Below the pieces are notes generated by a model, which ran no database searches, was not told where the DNA came from, and saw only the letters and a list, made by a program, of their open reading frames with translations. The translations under genes and the position numbers were made by a program. Source: CAZSHG01 sp964606695 [NCBI: uncultured bacterium] (GTDB taxonomy: Bacteria; UBP14; UBA6098). From it: a stretch of 64,000 bases of DNA. Shown here one piece after another: positions 7,558 through 16,170 of this stretch (the first letter of the stretch is position 1; the number at the start of each line of letters is the position of its first letter). Where the stretch lies: NCBI GenBank assembly GCA_964606695.1, contig CAZSHG010000005.1, forward strand, positions 89,344 to 153,343. The letters run 5' to 3'.

Positions 7558-9276
7558 CTATTCCATTAGGTTGATTATTTTGAACTGATCGACATCGACG
7601 AGGCCCATGTCGGTAAGTTTCAGATGCGGTATGACTTCGAGTGCCAAAAATCCTAAGAGCATGAAGGGGTCTTCGATCTTACATCCCATTTTATTCGCAA
7701 TCTGTTTCAGGCCGGATATCTGCAAATCGACGTCCTCTATGGTGTCGTAGGACATCAGGCCGGCGATGGGAAGTTCCAGCGAGCCGAGGATTTTGCCCTC
7801 CGAGGCCGCCGCGAAACCTCCGCGCATCGATACGACGTGTTTTGCGGCGAGTTCCATGTCGGCGTCGTTGGTGCCTACTACTATTAGATTATGGGCATCG
7901 TGGCCGACGGAACTTGCCAGCGCGCCCTTCTGCAGTCCGAACCCTTTCACGAAACCGATTCCGATATTGCCCGTCGCCTTGTGCCGCTCGATGACGCATA
8001 TCTTGAGGATGTCCCGCTCGACATCGGCGACGGCGAGTCCCTTTTCGACCTTCAGTTGCTCGATGAGGTTTTCCGTAACAATCTGGTCTTTGACGAGGCC
8101 GATGACGTGAGCGCGCGCGCCCTCCCCCGCTTCTACCTGAAAATCCTTCGACTTGAAAGGAGCGGGGTTCATGGTGTTTCGACACGTCGTGGTAGCGTCC
8201 ATCCATTCTCCGTGGATTGTCTCTCCCCCGTCAACGACCATCTTGCCTTTCGCCCAGACCATCTGCGGCTCGAATTTTTTGAGATCGGGCATCCAGATGA
8301 TATCTGCGACATATCCCGGGGCAATTGCGCCGAGGTTCCATTTGCGGAAATACATCGCGGCGTTCAGGCTTCCCATGCGAACCGCGGAAACCGGCTCGCG
8401 ACCGTATTTCATCGCGCGTCGCACCATATATTCGATATGTCCGCGGTTGATAAGTTCCGGCGGGTGGAGATCGTCGGAGGCGAACATGATTCTGCGTTCG
8501 TTGGTGGTGTTGACCATCGGCAGGAGGGCGTCCAGATTGCGTGCACCGGTGCCCTCGCGAATCATGATATGCATACCGGTGGAAAGTTTTTCCAGCGCTT
8601 CCTTCTGCTCGGTGCATTCGTGATCGGACATGATTCCGGCGGCGGCGTATGCGTCCAGGTCTTTGCCTGATAGGCCGGGCGCGTGGCCGTCTATAACTCT
8701 GCCTTCCGCGGCCTGCAGTTTCGCCAGAACTTCCGGCACCGCGAAAAGGACGCCGGGGTAGTTCATCATCTCGGCGAGGCCGGTAACGCGCACTTCCTGC
8801 AGTAACTTTGCGATGTCTTCGGCTTCCAGGTCCGCGCCGGAGGTTTCCATATGGGTCGCCGGGACGCATGAAGGGACGTTCAGGAATACTTTGAGGGGGA
8901 TTCCCTCGGACATCTTGAGCATCAGCTCAAAACCTTCGATGCCCATTACATTGGTGATTTCGTGGGGGTCGGCGAAAACTGTGGTGGTGCCGCAGGGAAG
9001 CACGCCCCTTGCGTATTGCACCGGACTGACCATGCTCGATTCGATGTGGACGTGGGAATCGATTAGGCCGGGGACGAGGTATCCGCCTCCGAGATCGATT
9101 TCCTTTTTGCCCTCGTAATCGCCGACACCGACTATTCGGTCGCCGAGGATTGCGACATCGGCGCATTCGACCTCGCCGGAAAAGACGTTGACCACCTTCG
9201 CGCCTTTCAGAACGATATCTGCTGGTTTTTCGCCACGAGCTACGTTGATAAGACCTGTGAGTTCCTCGACAATCAT
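7558..9276 (-). CDS. ade: Adenine deaminase
   Basis: A 572-residue amidohydrolase that deaminates adenine to hypoxanthine for purine salvage. Metal-binding and family motifs are present: GLIDSHVHIESS, CGTTTVFADPHEITNV, DGHAPG, SDHECT and FASDDLHPPEL. The C-terminal half has the usual adenine deaminase domain, including GHDAHNLIVVGTN and MRGGFAA. The start is ATG 9276, preceded by GGAGGG, rather than an ATG eight codons upstream. Length agrees with the family. It may head a transcript that reads on into the downstream secreted protein. Confident family assignment. Confidence 0.95.
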   Translation of the reverse strand: MIVEELTGLINVARGEKPADIVLKGAKVVNVFSGEVECADVAILGDRIVGVGDYEGKKEIDLGGGYLVPGLIDSHVHIESSMVSPVQYARGVLPCGTTTVFADPHEITNVMGIEGFELMLKMSEGIPLKVFLNVPSCVPATHMETSGADLEAEDIAKLLQEVRVTGLAEMMNYPGVLFAVPEVLAKLQAAEGRVIDGHAPGLSGKDLDAYAAAGIMSDHECTEQKEALEKLSTGMHIMIREGTGARNLDALLPMVNTTNERRIMFASDDLHPPELINRGHIEYMVRRAMKYGREPVSAVRMGSLNAAMYFRKWNLGAIAPGYVADIIWMPDLKKFEPQMVWAKGKMVVDGGETIHGEWMDATTTCRNTMNPAPFKSKDFQVEAGEGARAHVIGLVKDQIVTENLIEQLKVEKGLAVADVERDILKICVIERHKATGNIGIGFVKGFGLQKGALASSVGHDAHNLIVVGTNDADMELAAKHVVSMRGGFAAASEGKILGSLELPIAGLMSYDTIEDVDLQISGLKQIANKMGCKIEDPFMLLGFLALEVIPHLKLTDMGLVDVDQFKIINLME

Positions 9277-9376
9277 TTTCCCTCCGCTATTAGATTTCAA
9301 TATTATTTGATTTTACACTATTGTGTGCGATTTTATTCTTTTGTATTCGAATGTATTCTATTTGCCACGATTTTAT
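9277..9376. other. AT-rich intergenic region upstream of ade
   Basis: A 100-bp AT-rich stretch between nadD and ade, both on the minus strand. It contains an 11-bp direct repeat CGATTTTATTC at 9328-9338 and 9368-9378, the second copy running into the nadD stop codon, and a GTATTCGAATGTATTC segment. It presumably holds the ade promoter; no terminator hairpin is evident. Confidence 0.4.
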
Positions 9377-9961
9377 TCATTTTCGATAAAGCCCCTTTTG
9401 TTCGATATATTCTCGCACCGGTTCGGAGACGAGATAGCGTATCGATTCGTCCTGATAGACCATTTCTCGCACAACCGTCGCGCTGATATCGATTAGCGGG
9501 GTTTCCACGATATTGACATTGACCAGTATTTCGTCATCGACATAATCGAAAACCTGTCCGGGGCGTTTCGCCACCTGGATTTTCGCCATTTGCCACAATT
9601 CGCGATAATCCCGCCATGTGTGGAATTCCGCGAGGGAATCGCCGCCGATGATTAGGAACAGCTCGTCGTTTGGAAAATCACTCCTGAAGCGTTTTAGGAG
9701 ATATTTCGTCCATGGTGGCTGGTTCGATTCCATTTCGACATCGGAAATCGCAAATGCTGGATTGCCGGAGATAGCAAGCTGGGTCATTCTGTATCGGTGT
9801 TCAGCGGATGTGAGGTTCGCGGAATCCTTATGCGGCGGGGTTCTCGCGGGCACCCATGTCAGGACATCCAGGCCGAGACGGTTTACCATGGCCTGCGCTA
9901 TTATCAGGTGGCCCATATGCGGCGGGTCGAAGCTTCCCCCAAAGATTCCGCGCCGCGCCAT
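9377..9961 (-). CDS. nadD: Nicotinate-nucleotide adenylyltransferase
   Basis: A 194-residue nucleotidyltransferase making nicotinic acid adenine dinucleotide from NaMN and ATP in NAD synthesis. The N-terminal GIFGGSFDPPHMGHLI carries the HxGH nucleotide-binding motif, TWVPARTPPHK contacts substrate, and IDISATVVREMV is the family's ISxTxIR motif. Length is normal. It is the last gene of the minus-strand run rimO-TPR-bamD-nadD, starting 3 bp after the bamD stop, hence probably coupled in translation. Confidence 0.96.
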   Translation of the reverse strand: MARRGIFGGSFDPPHMGHLIIAQAMVNRLGLDVLTWVPARTPPHKDSANLTSAEHRYRMTQLAISGNPAFAISDVEMESNQPPWTKYLLKRFRSDFPNDELFLIIGGDSLAEFHTWRDYRELWQMAKIQVAKRPGQVFDYVDDEILVNVNIVETPLIDISATVVREMVYQDESIRYLVSEPVREYIEQKGLYRK

Positions 9962-9964
9962 AAT

Positions 9965-10723
9965 CTACCCCTTAATTTTCGATATATGTTTGGAGGCTTC
10001 ACCCGCGTATTCGGTGTCCGGGTAGTTTTCCACGATATTCTGGAAGACTTTTAGCGCACTTTTAGGTTGATCAAGTTGTTCGTAGAGAGTTTTTCCTTTA
10101 ATCAAAAGCGCGGCGGGCACCCAGCTTGTTCCGTCGTATTCATCGGCCAGGAGGTCGGCGTAGAGGATAACGGCGTCCGGCTTATGGAGTTTGTAATAAA
10201 GCTTAACGGTGTTGTATTCCTTTTCGGCGAGGCGTTCCCTACATCGATTTATGCCGTCCCTGGCCTGATCGATATATTCCGATTTCGGTCGGTAGGTGAT
10301 GAAATCCTGGAATAAATCCAGCGCGCGGCGGACATCGTCCTGTTCCAGTGCGACATGTGGTGCTGATTGCAGATAGGATTCGGCAAGCATGAGTTCCGCC
10401 TTCTCGGCATATTCGCTCTCCGAAAAGCGGCGTATCAGCCTGCGGAATTCGGCGGCGGCCAGGTCGTATTCCTCGTTCTGGAAATAGCTGTCGGCCAGCA
10501 GATATGTCCCCTCGGTGATCTTATCGTGGAAGGGATAGGAGAGCGTGAATTCGTTGAGTGTCTTTACCGCCTTGCCCCAATTCTCGTCTTCGTAATATGC
10601 TTTGCCCTTCTGAAATAAAGCGTCGCCTTCGCCGGTGCCGGGTTTCATTACGGCTCTGTCCTTAGCGCAACCGCCAAGCAATATCAAAACTGCAACCGTT
10701 ATAGTTATTAAGGTCTTTCGCAA
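9965..10723 (-). CDS. bamD: Outer membrane assembly lipoprotein, BamD-like
   Basis: A 252-residue lipoprotein with a signal peptide and lipobox LLGGC, then repeated TPR helices (GDALFQKGKAYYEDENWGKA, AEFRRLIRRFSESEYAEKAE, and AALLIKGKTLYEQLDQPKSA). This is the architecture of BamD/YfiO, the periplasmic partner of BamA in inserting beta-barrel proteins; alternatively a related TPR lipoprotein. The sequence YENYPDTEYAGEA type turns (here ENYPDTEYAGEA) between TPRs are typical. It starts one base after the stop of the upstream TPR gene and precedes nadD, an operon shape consistent with envelope biogenesis. The many beta-barrel and surface proteins in the window would depend on such a machine. 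Confidence 0.85.
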   Translation of the reverse strand: MRKTLITITVAVLILLGGCAKDRAVMKPGTGEGDALFQKGKAYYEDENWGKAVKTLNEFTLSYPFHDKITEGTYLLADSYFQNEEYDLAAAEFRRLIRRFSESEYAEKAELMLAESYLQSAPHVALEQDDVRRALDLFQDFITYRPKSEYIDQARDGINRCRERLAEKEYNTVKLYYKLHKPDAVILYADLLADEYDGTSWVPAALLIKGKTLYEQLDQPKSALKVFQNIVENYPDTEYAGEASKHISKIKG

Positions 10724-10724
10724 T

Positions 10725-11681
10725 TTATTCCCATCCTTGTTTGTCTTCAGGCTTTATAAGTTTGCTCGGATCGACGTCGAGCGGAGCTGTGTCACCGTAA
10801 TCCACTTCTTTTTCCGACTGCTCCAAAGTGTCTTTTTGTGTATCCCCCGAGTCCTTATCGGTTGGGGTTTTCTGAGTAGTGATCTGCTCCGTGGAAGCCA
10901 ATTCGTCGCTGGCCTGAGTGGTTTCGCCTTCTTCGCCCAGAGGTTGAGTTTTACTTCCGTTTAAAGGTTCGGGTTCCGGCGCAGGCTTACTTTCCCCTAA
11001 AGGTTCGGCTTGCTTCTGGTCGTCCTGTTTTCTCTTCGGCGGGACTGGTATTTCAGCTCCCGCTAAAGGACCTTCGGTTGCCACGACAGGTCCTTCATCT
11101 AAAGGTGCGTCCGGTCGAAGCTCTTCGGGTTCGTCCATCGGAGCGTCCGGGCGGGGTTCCGGGGATAACGGCGTGGCTTGCTTCTCTATCTTGCTCGCGT
11201 ATTCCTGCTGTAACGACGGCGTTTCCGGGCCGTAATCCGGGATATAAGCTATAGTCGAACCGCCGAGATTCTTGACGGCGCTGTCGGCACGTTCCACCAA
11301 ACCCGAATTAGGATATAACGCCTGCAGTCTATAAAACTCGATTATGGCACCCGAAGTATCGCCGCTTTTTTCCATCGCAAAAGCCATTTCATACTGAGCC
11401 GCGGCGGCTTTGTTGCCATCGGGGAGGTTTTGCGCTTTACGGTAATACTCTATTGCAGAACCGTATTTGCCCTCGTCGAAATAGGTTACCGCCGTCCAGT
11501 AAGCCGCGTTATCCCGTAAACCGGTATCTCCCGGCAATTTCGCGATTTCGCTAAGAATAGTCCTTGCTTCGGCAGTCTTGCCCTGCTCGATGAGCTTTAT
11601 CGCTTCATTATATCTGGCCATATAATTCTGGGCTATCGACATACTCGCCACAATTATTAATATTAAGATTATCCGTCTCAT
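10725..11681 (-). CDS. Periplasmic TPR protein with Pro/Asp/Glu-rich tail
   Basis: A 318-residue exported protein: signal peptide MRRIILILIIVASMSIA, then about 110 residues of TPRs (ARYNEAIKLIEQGKTAEA, AAYWTAVTYFDEGKYGSA, AAQYEMAFAMEKSGDTSG). The rest, residues about 150-318, is disordered and rich in Pro, Glu, Asp and Lys, with recurring short units such as RPDAPMDE and RPDAPLDE, and PLGE/PLNG phrases. The TPR part resembles YbgF/CpoB-like proteins; I assign no enzyme function. The ATG overlaps the rimO stop by 4 bp and its stop is one base from bamD, so it belongs to that operon, probably acting in the envelope. Confidence 0.75.
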   Translation of the reverse strand: MRRIILILIIVASMSIAQNYMARYNEAIKLIEQGKTAEARTILSEIAKLPGDTGLRDNAAYWTAVTYFDEGKYGSAIEYYRKAQNLPDGNKAAAAQYEMAFAMEKSGDTSGAIIEFYRLQALYPNSGLVERADSAVKNLGGSTIAYIPDYGPETPSLQQEYASKIEKQATPLSPEPRPDAPMDEPEELRPDAPLDEGPVVATEGPLAGAEIPVPPKRKQDDQKQAEPLGESKPAPEPEPLNGSKTQPLGEEGETTQASDELASTEQITTQKTPTDKDSGDTQKDTLEQSEKEVDYGDTAPLDVDPSKLIKPEDKQGWE

Positions 11682-13009
11682 TCCTGCACCCCCAGTAAAT
11701 GGAACTCAGTTCCCCTTATAATGCGCACAGGGACTACATCGCCGACCTTTGCTGTCCCGCGAAACCTGACCGTGCGGTCGATTTTAGGAGCGTCGTAGAT
11801 AGTCCTGCCCCATAACATCCGGGGGCGAGTTCCACTTCGTTCGACAAGAACATCTACGACCTTATCGAGCATGGCGTTTGCGGTATTGAGGCGGATCTTG
11901 TCGAGAATCATCTCTAACAGATGTAGTCTCATTTCGACGGTTCTTTTATCGACATTATCTTCAAAATCCGCGGCTACAGTGCCGTCTTCACGCGAATATT
12001 CAAACACGCCGCCGTGGACAAAGTGACCTTCCTCCATAAAATCCGCCAATAACTCGAAATCCTCTTCGGTCTCGCCGGGGAAACCCACAATTAAACTCGT
12101 CCTCAAGGCTATTTCAGGGCGGGCTTCGCGCAACTTCGATATACGTTTTTTAATCTCCCCGGAACCGATTTTCCTTCCCATTCTCTCTAAAATCGGGTCC
12201 GAGATATGCTGGATTGGGACTTCCAGATAAGGCGCAACTTTAGGTGTCTGTGTTATGGCCTCGATATTTTCGTCGTTGAGACTTGCGGGATGAGCGTAAA
12301 GTAATCGTATCCAGAAATCGCCGGGTATATTGGAAATTCTGTGGAGCAACTCGGGGAGCATATTTTCGCCCCGGTCATGGCAGTAAGCCGCCGTATCCTG
12401 CCCTATCAGGATTATTTCACGAGCACCGCCGTCTATCAGATGACCGGCTTGATTTACGAGGGATTGCATAGGCACACTTCTCAAACCGCCTTTAATCCCG
12501 GGTATCGAACAGTAACTGCATCTATTATCGCAACCTTCGGAAATCTTTATATACCCCCATGTCCCCTCGGGATGATCCAGCGGGCGATGATACCAGTCCC
12601 TCGAATACTCGACCGGCGCGGAATGGAATACCCCTTCGGTAAACAAGCCGTTTTTCATCAATTCGGGGATAGCTTCGATATCCCTGTTCCCGATTATGGC
12701 GTCAATATTCGGAATCTCTTCCGCAAGGAGCGAACCGTAACGTTCGGCAAGACAGCCGGTAACTATTACCGTATCAATAGTTCCGGATTCTTTTTCATAG
12801 ATAAGATTCCAGATTTCATCAATACTCTCGGCGCGAGCTGGTTCGATAAAGGCGCAGGTATTGACTACGACGACTTTCGCTTCATCGAGCGATCTCGTAA
12901 CCGTCCAGCCCTTATCACGCAATGCCCTGACAAGAACGTCGGAATCCACCTCATTTTTAGGGCACCCCAGCGTCAACACGAATATCTTATTTGAATCTTT
13001 TTCTAACAT
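11678..13009 (-). CDS. rimO: Ribosomal protein S12 methylthiotransferase RimO
   Basis: A 443-residue radical SAM enzyme that adds a methylthio group to the conserved aspartate of ribosomal protein S12. Three domains are visible: UPF0004 with cluster cysteines in LGCPKNEVDSD, NTCAF and TGCLAERY; radical SAM with CDNRCSYCSIP; and a C-terminal TRAM-like RNA/protein-binding domain. LGCPKNEVDS and SLIVGFPGETEEDF favour RimO over MiaB (MiaB has FGCQMN). No strong ribosome site precedes ATG 13009; TTGATT (13048-13053) and TATCTT (13026-13031) on the minus strand, 16 bp apart, would give a very short leader. An AT hairpin (CTAAAAAA/TTTTTTAG, 13060-13086) lies upstream. Confidence 0.96.
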   Translation of the reverse strand: MLEKDSNKIFVLTLGCPKNEVDSDVLVRALRDKGWTVTRSLDEAKVVVVNTCAFIEPARAESIDEIWNLIYEKESGTIDTVIVTGCLAERYGSLLAEEIPNIDAIIGNRDIEAIPELMKNGLFTEGVFHSAPVEYSRDWYHRPLDHPEGTWGYIKISEGCDNRCSYCSIPGIKGGLRSVPMQSLVNQAGHLIDGGAREIILIGQDTAAYCHDRGENMLPELLHRISNIPGDFWIRLLYAHPASLNDENIEAITQTPKVAPYLEVPIQHISDPILERMGRKIGSGEIKKRISKLREARPEIALRTSLIVGFPGETEEDFELLADFMEEGHFVHGGVFEYSREDGTVAADFEDNVDKRTVEMRLHLLEMILDKIRLNTANAMLDKVVDVLVERSGTRPRMLWGRTIYDAPKIDRTVRFRGTAKVGDVVPVRIIRGTEFHLLGVQE

Positions 13010-13218
13010 AATCGTAATTAGTTTTAAGATATATATTACTTTAGAAAAATCAAGCCCTTCTAAAAAAGCGAGTTCTTATTTTTTAGGGGATATCTCCGCT
13101 TAGGACTGGAAAAAGGTCTTCCCGGCGTGAATACGCATTATTATAAGCTTTTATTGGGGTATTCACCCATACAGGATGGTTTCTGAACCTATTTCGGTAA
13201 CAAAATAGGACTCGAAAT

Positions 13219-14079
13219 TCAATCGATTCTGAAATAGAAAGAGAGCTCGTAGAAGCTGAGAACGTCGAGTTTTCTGTATAATTTCGGGTCGATCAACGCC
13301 GCTAATTCATTCAGGCTCGTCCCGAATCCAACATATACTTCCCTTTCGACATCTATCTCTTCATCTTCGTGATTGGCGGACATCCCGAAAGATAGATGCA
13401 CGGGGAAATCACGGGACGGCCTGGCGGTCAACCAATAGATGTAGGCATCGTTTTGCGCGTAGGTTTGCGCGATAACCTCGTTGTTTATCTGGGAGAAATC
13501 CTTCACGGAGACCTTGAAATCCAGGAAGGAGAGTTCCCGATACCATCTGTCTCGCGCCAGCGCGAATGCGATTCCGACAGCATTCGCGGTCATATCCGAA
13601 TATCCGAATCCCTGTCCGGGATTATGCGCGTCCACCGGATATTCAACCCACAACATCACCGTGAACGCGATACTCCCGCCAATCCATCTGCTGGTGGAGT
13701 TTGAAAATCCTGACCACCTCGAAAGCCCAACTCCCGCCTGCGCAATCTTGTAGCTTATGACCATGTGGCTGGCTTCGTCGGTTTGAGCCAGTTCGTCTCC
13801 GTTCCAGTCGTTGTGTTTTATGTGCGCGGGACCGTAGCTGTGCCCCCACCAATCCCCCATTCTGCTTATAGTAACTCCTACCCCGGTTGCGGTTAACGCG
13901 CCAAATAGAGAGAGGTTCAGGAAATTGATCACGCGTTCCTCGTCGGGGAGTTCGAGGTAATTCGGGATATCTCGTAAGGCGAGTGAATCGGTCGAAAGGG
14001 AATCCGCAGAGGGGGAAGCAGATAGCTTCCCCCCCGCTAAACAAAGGACGATCAAGGATAGAATGACAGTCTGTTTCAA
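13219..14079 (-). CDS. DUF2279/YfiM-like exported protein
   Basis: A 286-residue protein with a signal peptide (cleavage near LSASPSA). The middle contains the pattern of DUF2279 (YfiM) proteins: TDEASHMVISYKIAQAG, a Trp-rich WWGHSYGPAHIKHNDW, then EYPVDAHNPGQGFGYSDMTANAVGIAFAL, in which conserved His, Asp and Tyr cluster by predicted membrane helices. The C-terminal third alternates short strands with aromatic ends (ISFGMSANH-like, ELSFYFRID), so an outer-membrane location is possible. Biochemical function of the family is unknown. It begins 4 bp after the upstream ompA-type gene stop, so the two probably form one transcript. Confidence 0.65.
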   Translation of the reverse strand: MKQTVILSLIVLCLAGGKLSASPSADSLSTDSLALRDIPNYLELPDEERVINFLNLSLFGALTATGVGVTISRMGDWWGHSYGPAHIKHNDWNGDELAQTDEASHMVISYKIAQAGVGLSRWSGFSNSTSRWIGGSIAFTVMLWVEYPVDAHNPGQGFGYSDMTANAVGIAFALARDRWYRELSFLDFKVSVKDFSQINNEVIAQTYAQNDAYIYWLTARPSRDFPVHLSFGMSANHEDEEIDVEREVYVGFGTSLNELAALIDPKLYRKLDVLSFYELSFYFRID

Positions 14080-14083
14080 CGGT

Positions 14084-16054
14084 CTATTGTTCCTCGACCT
14101 CTTCGGCGCAATGCTCGATACACTTGAACTCGATGCGCCTGTTGTTCGTGCGTCCGTCGGCAGTATCGTTCGTATCTACCGGTCGAGTTTCGCCGTAGCC
14201 GATGGTTTCCATCCTTGAGCCGGCAATACCCTGCGATATTAGCCAGCTTCGGACGCTCATAGCCCTTTTGATCGAAAGCTCGCGGTTGTATTCGTCTGAA
14301 CCGCGCGAGTCGGTATGTCCTTCGATCATGACCCTCATTTCTGGATAGGCCTTGAGTATTCTCAGGGCTTCTTGCAGGTCTTCTTCGGCCTGCCTCGTGA
14401 TATCCCATTTAGCGGTCTCGAAATAGACCTTAACGCGGATAGATTCGCCCTTCTTGAGTTTCTTCGCCTTCGGGCAACCGTCCTCGTTTACCTGGATGTC
14501 TTTCGGGGTGTTGGGGCATTTATCGACGCCGTCGCAAACGCCGTCTTCGTCGCCGTCCAATGGGCAACCGTCTTTGTCCACGATACATCCTTTAGGAGTC
14601 TTTGGACATTTATCCTTGTAATCCGGAACCTGGTCTTCGTCGGAATCTTCCGGGCAACCGAACTCGTCGGTTTTCGCGCCGCGCGGAGTATCGGGGCATT
14701 TATCCATATCGTCCGGGACGCCGTCGCCGTCGCTGTCGGCTTTCGTCTGCGGGCAACCGTATTCGTTGACCTGAGTTCCAACCGGCGTGTTCGGGCACTT
14801 GTCTATACCGTCGTAAACGCCATCGCCGTCGCCGTCGAAGGGACATCCCTTGCTATCGACGAGAGCGCCGCGCGGAGTATTCGGGCAATTATCGGAATGA
14901 TCCGGAACGCCGTCCTTATCGGTATCGACGGGGCATCCTGTGTCATCGACTTTTGCTCCCGGAGGCGTATCCGGGCATTTATCGACGCCGTCGTAAACGC
15001 CGTCACCGTCGCCGTCGGAGGGACATCCAACAGCATCGACGACTGCGCCAATCGGGGTATTCGGACATTGGTCGAGACCGTCGTAAACCGCGTCGCCGTC
15101 GGAATCTATCGGGCAACCGAATTCATCAACTATAGCGCCAAAAGGCGTATCGGGGCACTGGTCGTCCTTGTTTACCACGCCGTCCTTATCCGTATCCCTA
15201 ACACCGCCGTAATAGAAGTTCAACCTCCCGGAAACTTCAAAGAATCCCGCGAGAGAATCCAGAGTATATTCGGCGAATTCGTCCTGGAAGGGATAATAAC
15301 CACGGAATCCGACGTCTATTCCGACCTGTTCGACCGGGAACACCTCGAAACCGAAACCAAACATCGCCTGGAAATGTCTGCCTTTATATTCTTTCCAGTT
15401 CAAACGGTTATAATCGGGGATATCGTCCGTTTGCTCCCAATCGTATGTTCCGCGCTCATCGGCTATTTCGACTACCTCTTTGGTGTTTTCGTCTTTTACA
15501 CTCCACATTAAAAGGCCGCCGCCGAATTGAAGATAGGGATTAAATATCGTATGAGTAAAACTCCTCCACTGGAAGAGGAGTTCGATTGGTATGAATTCCA
15601 GCCTGAAAGGCAGGTTCTCGTTCGTCTCCATCGAGAAGCGGGCACGTTCGGAATATGTCTTATAAGAAAGGGTATCACCGTCTATTACCCTATAAGCTCC
15701 ACCAAAGTCCGGGGGAACTTCTCTATATTGAAAACTGTTCCCCGGCGGATGAAAGGCAGTATGCGGATATATAGCTCCGGTAGATGGATTACGAAGCAGG
15801 TAAGGGTAGAAATCGATGTTCGATCCGGGATATGTATATAGATAAGCGCCCTGGATACCGACTTCGAGGTCCTTGGTTATACCGAATTTCGCCAGCCCGC
15901 CGTAAGTCGTCCCCATGGCGATATAGTCGTAAACGCCCCCGGTTTTGAAGATTCCTCCACCCGGTCCAACGGAAACCTTGTATAGGACTTCCTCTCCAAG
16001 CGCAACCGCGCAAATCAGGGTTGCTAATATAATAGTTATAATCGCACGCTTCAT
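14084..16054 (-). CDS. OmpA family protein with eight thrombospondin type 3 repeats
   Basis: A 656-residue outer membrane protein linking membrane and peptidoglycan. In order: signal peptide (MKRAIITIILATLICAVALG); a beta-barrel-like N-terminal domain to about residue 290; eight TSP3-type calcium-binding repeats of the form DxDxDGVxDxxDKCPxTPxGxxVDxxGCP; and a C-terminal OmpA domain with IEGHTDSRGSDEYN and TNNRRIEF, whose Asp and Arg bind diaminopimelate. Start ATG 16054 has GGAGG 5 bp upstream, and a strong promoter lies about 60 bp further up. The domain order is common in FCB bacteria. The second OmpA/TSP3 gene just upstream suggests duplication. Confidence 0.93.
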   Translation of the reverse strand: MKRAIITIILATLICAVALGEEVLYKVSVGPGGGIFKTGGVYDYIAMGTTYGGLAKFGITKDLEVGIQGAYLYTYPGSNIDFYPYLLRNPSTGAIYPHTAFHPPGNSFQYREVPPDFGGAYRVIDGDTLSYKTYSERARFSMETNENLPFRLEFIPIELLFQWRSFTHTIFNPYLQFGGGLLMWSVKDENTKEVVEIADERGTYDWEQTDDIPDYNRLNWKEYKGRHFQAMFGFGFEVFPVEQVGIDVGFRGYYPFQDEFAEYTLDSLAGFFEVSGRLNFYYGGVRDTDKDGVVNKDDQCPDTPFGAIVDEFGCPIDSDGDAVYDGLDQCPNTPIGAVVDAVGCPSDGDGDGVYDGVDKCPDTPPGAKVDDTGCPVDTDKDGVPDHSDNCPNTPRGALVDSKGCPFDGDGDGVYDGIDKCPNTPVGTQVNEYGCPQTKADSDGDGVPDDMDKCPDTPRGAKTDEFGCPEDSDEDQVPDYKDKCPKTPKGCIVDKDGCPLDGDEDGVCDGVDKCPNTPKDIQVNEDGCPKAKKLKKGESIRVKVYFETAKWDITRQAEEDLQEALRILKAYPEMRVMIEGHTDSRGSDEYNRELSIKRAMSVRSWLISQGIAGSRMETIGYGETRPVDTNDTADGRTNNRRIEFKCIEHCAEEVEEQ

Positions 16055-16112
16055 TTTCCTCCGTAAGTGTTATTTCATATTTTTAAATTCTCATTAAATA
16101 TCACGATAAGTA

Positions 16113-16141
16113 AGTTTACTTAATTAAAACGGCTATGTCAA
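16113..16141 (-). promoter_or_regulatory. Sigma-70-type promoter for the OmpA/TSP3 gene
   Basis: On the minus strand, a consensus -35 TTGACA (16136-16141) and a -10 TAAACT (16113-16118) are separated by 17 bp. It points at the ATG at 16054, leaving a leader of about 50 nt with a GGAGG site. Confidence 0.6.
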
Positions 16142-16170
16142 TGCAAAAGAAAGCCTGAAAAAACTTTCCG

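Noticed and set aside
4434-7600. A second copy of the tRNA-Leu 3' end as attR for the integrase
   Set aside because: I looked for the GGTTCAAGTCCCGCC sequence downstream and saw none by eye, so no attachment pair is claimed.
14315-15511. A 398-residue open frame on the plus strand
   Set aside because: It is antisense to the TSP3 repeats of the OmpA gene; the regular codon pattern of those repeats keeps it open. No ribosome site or domain.
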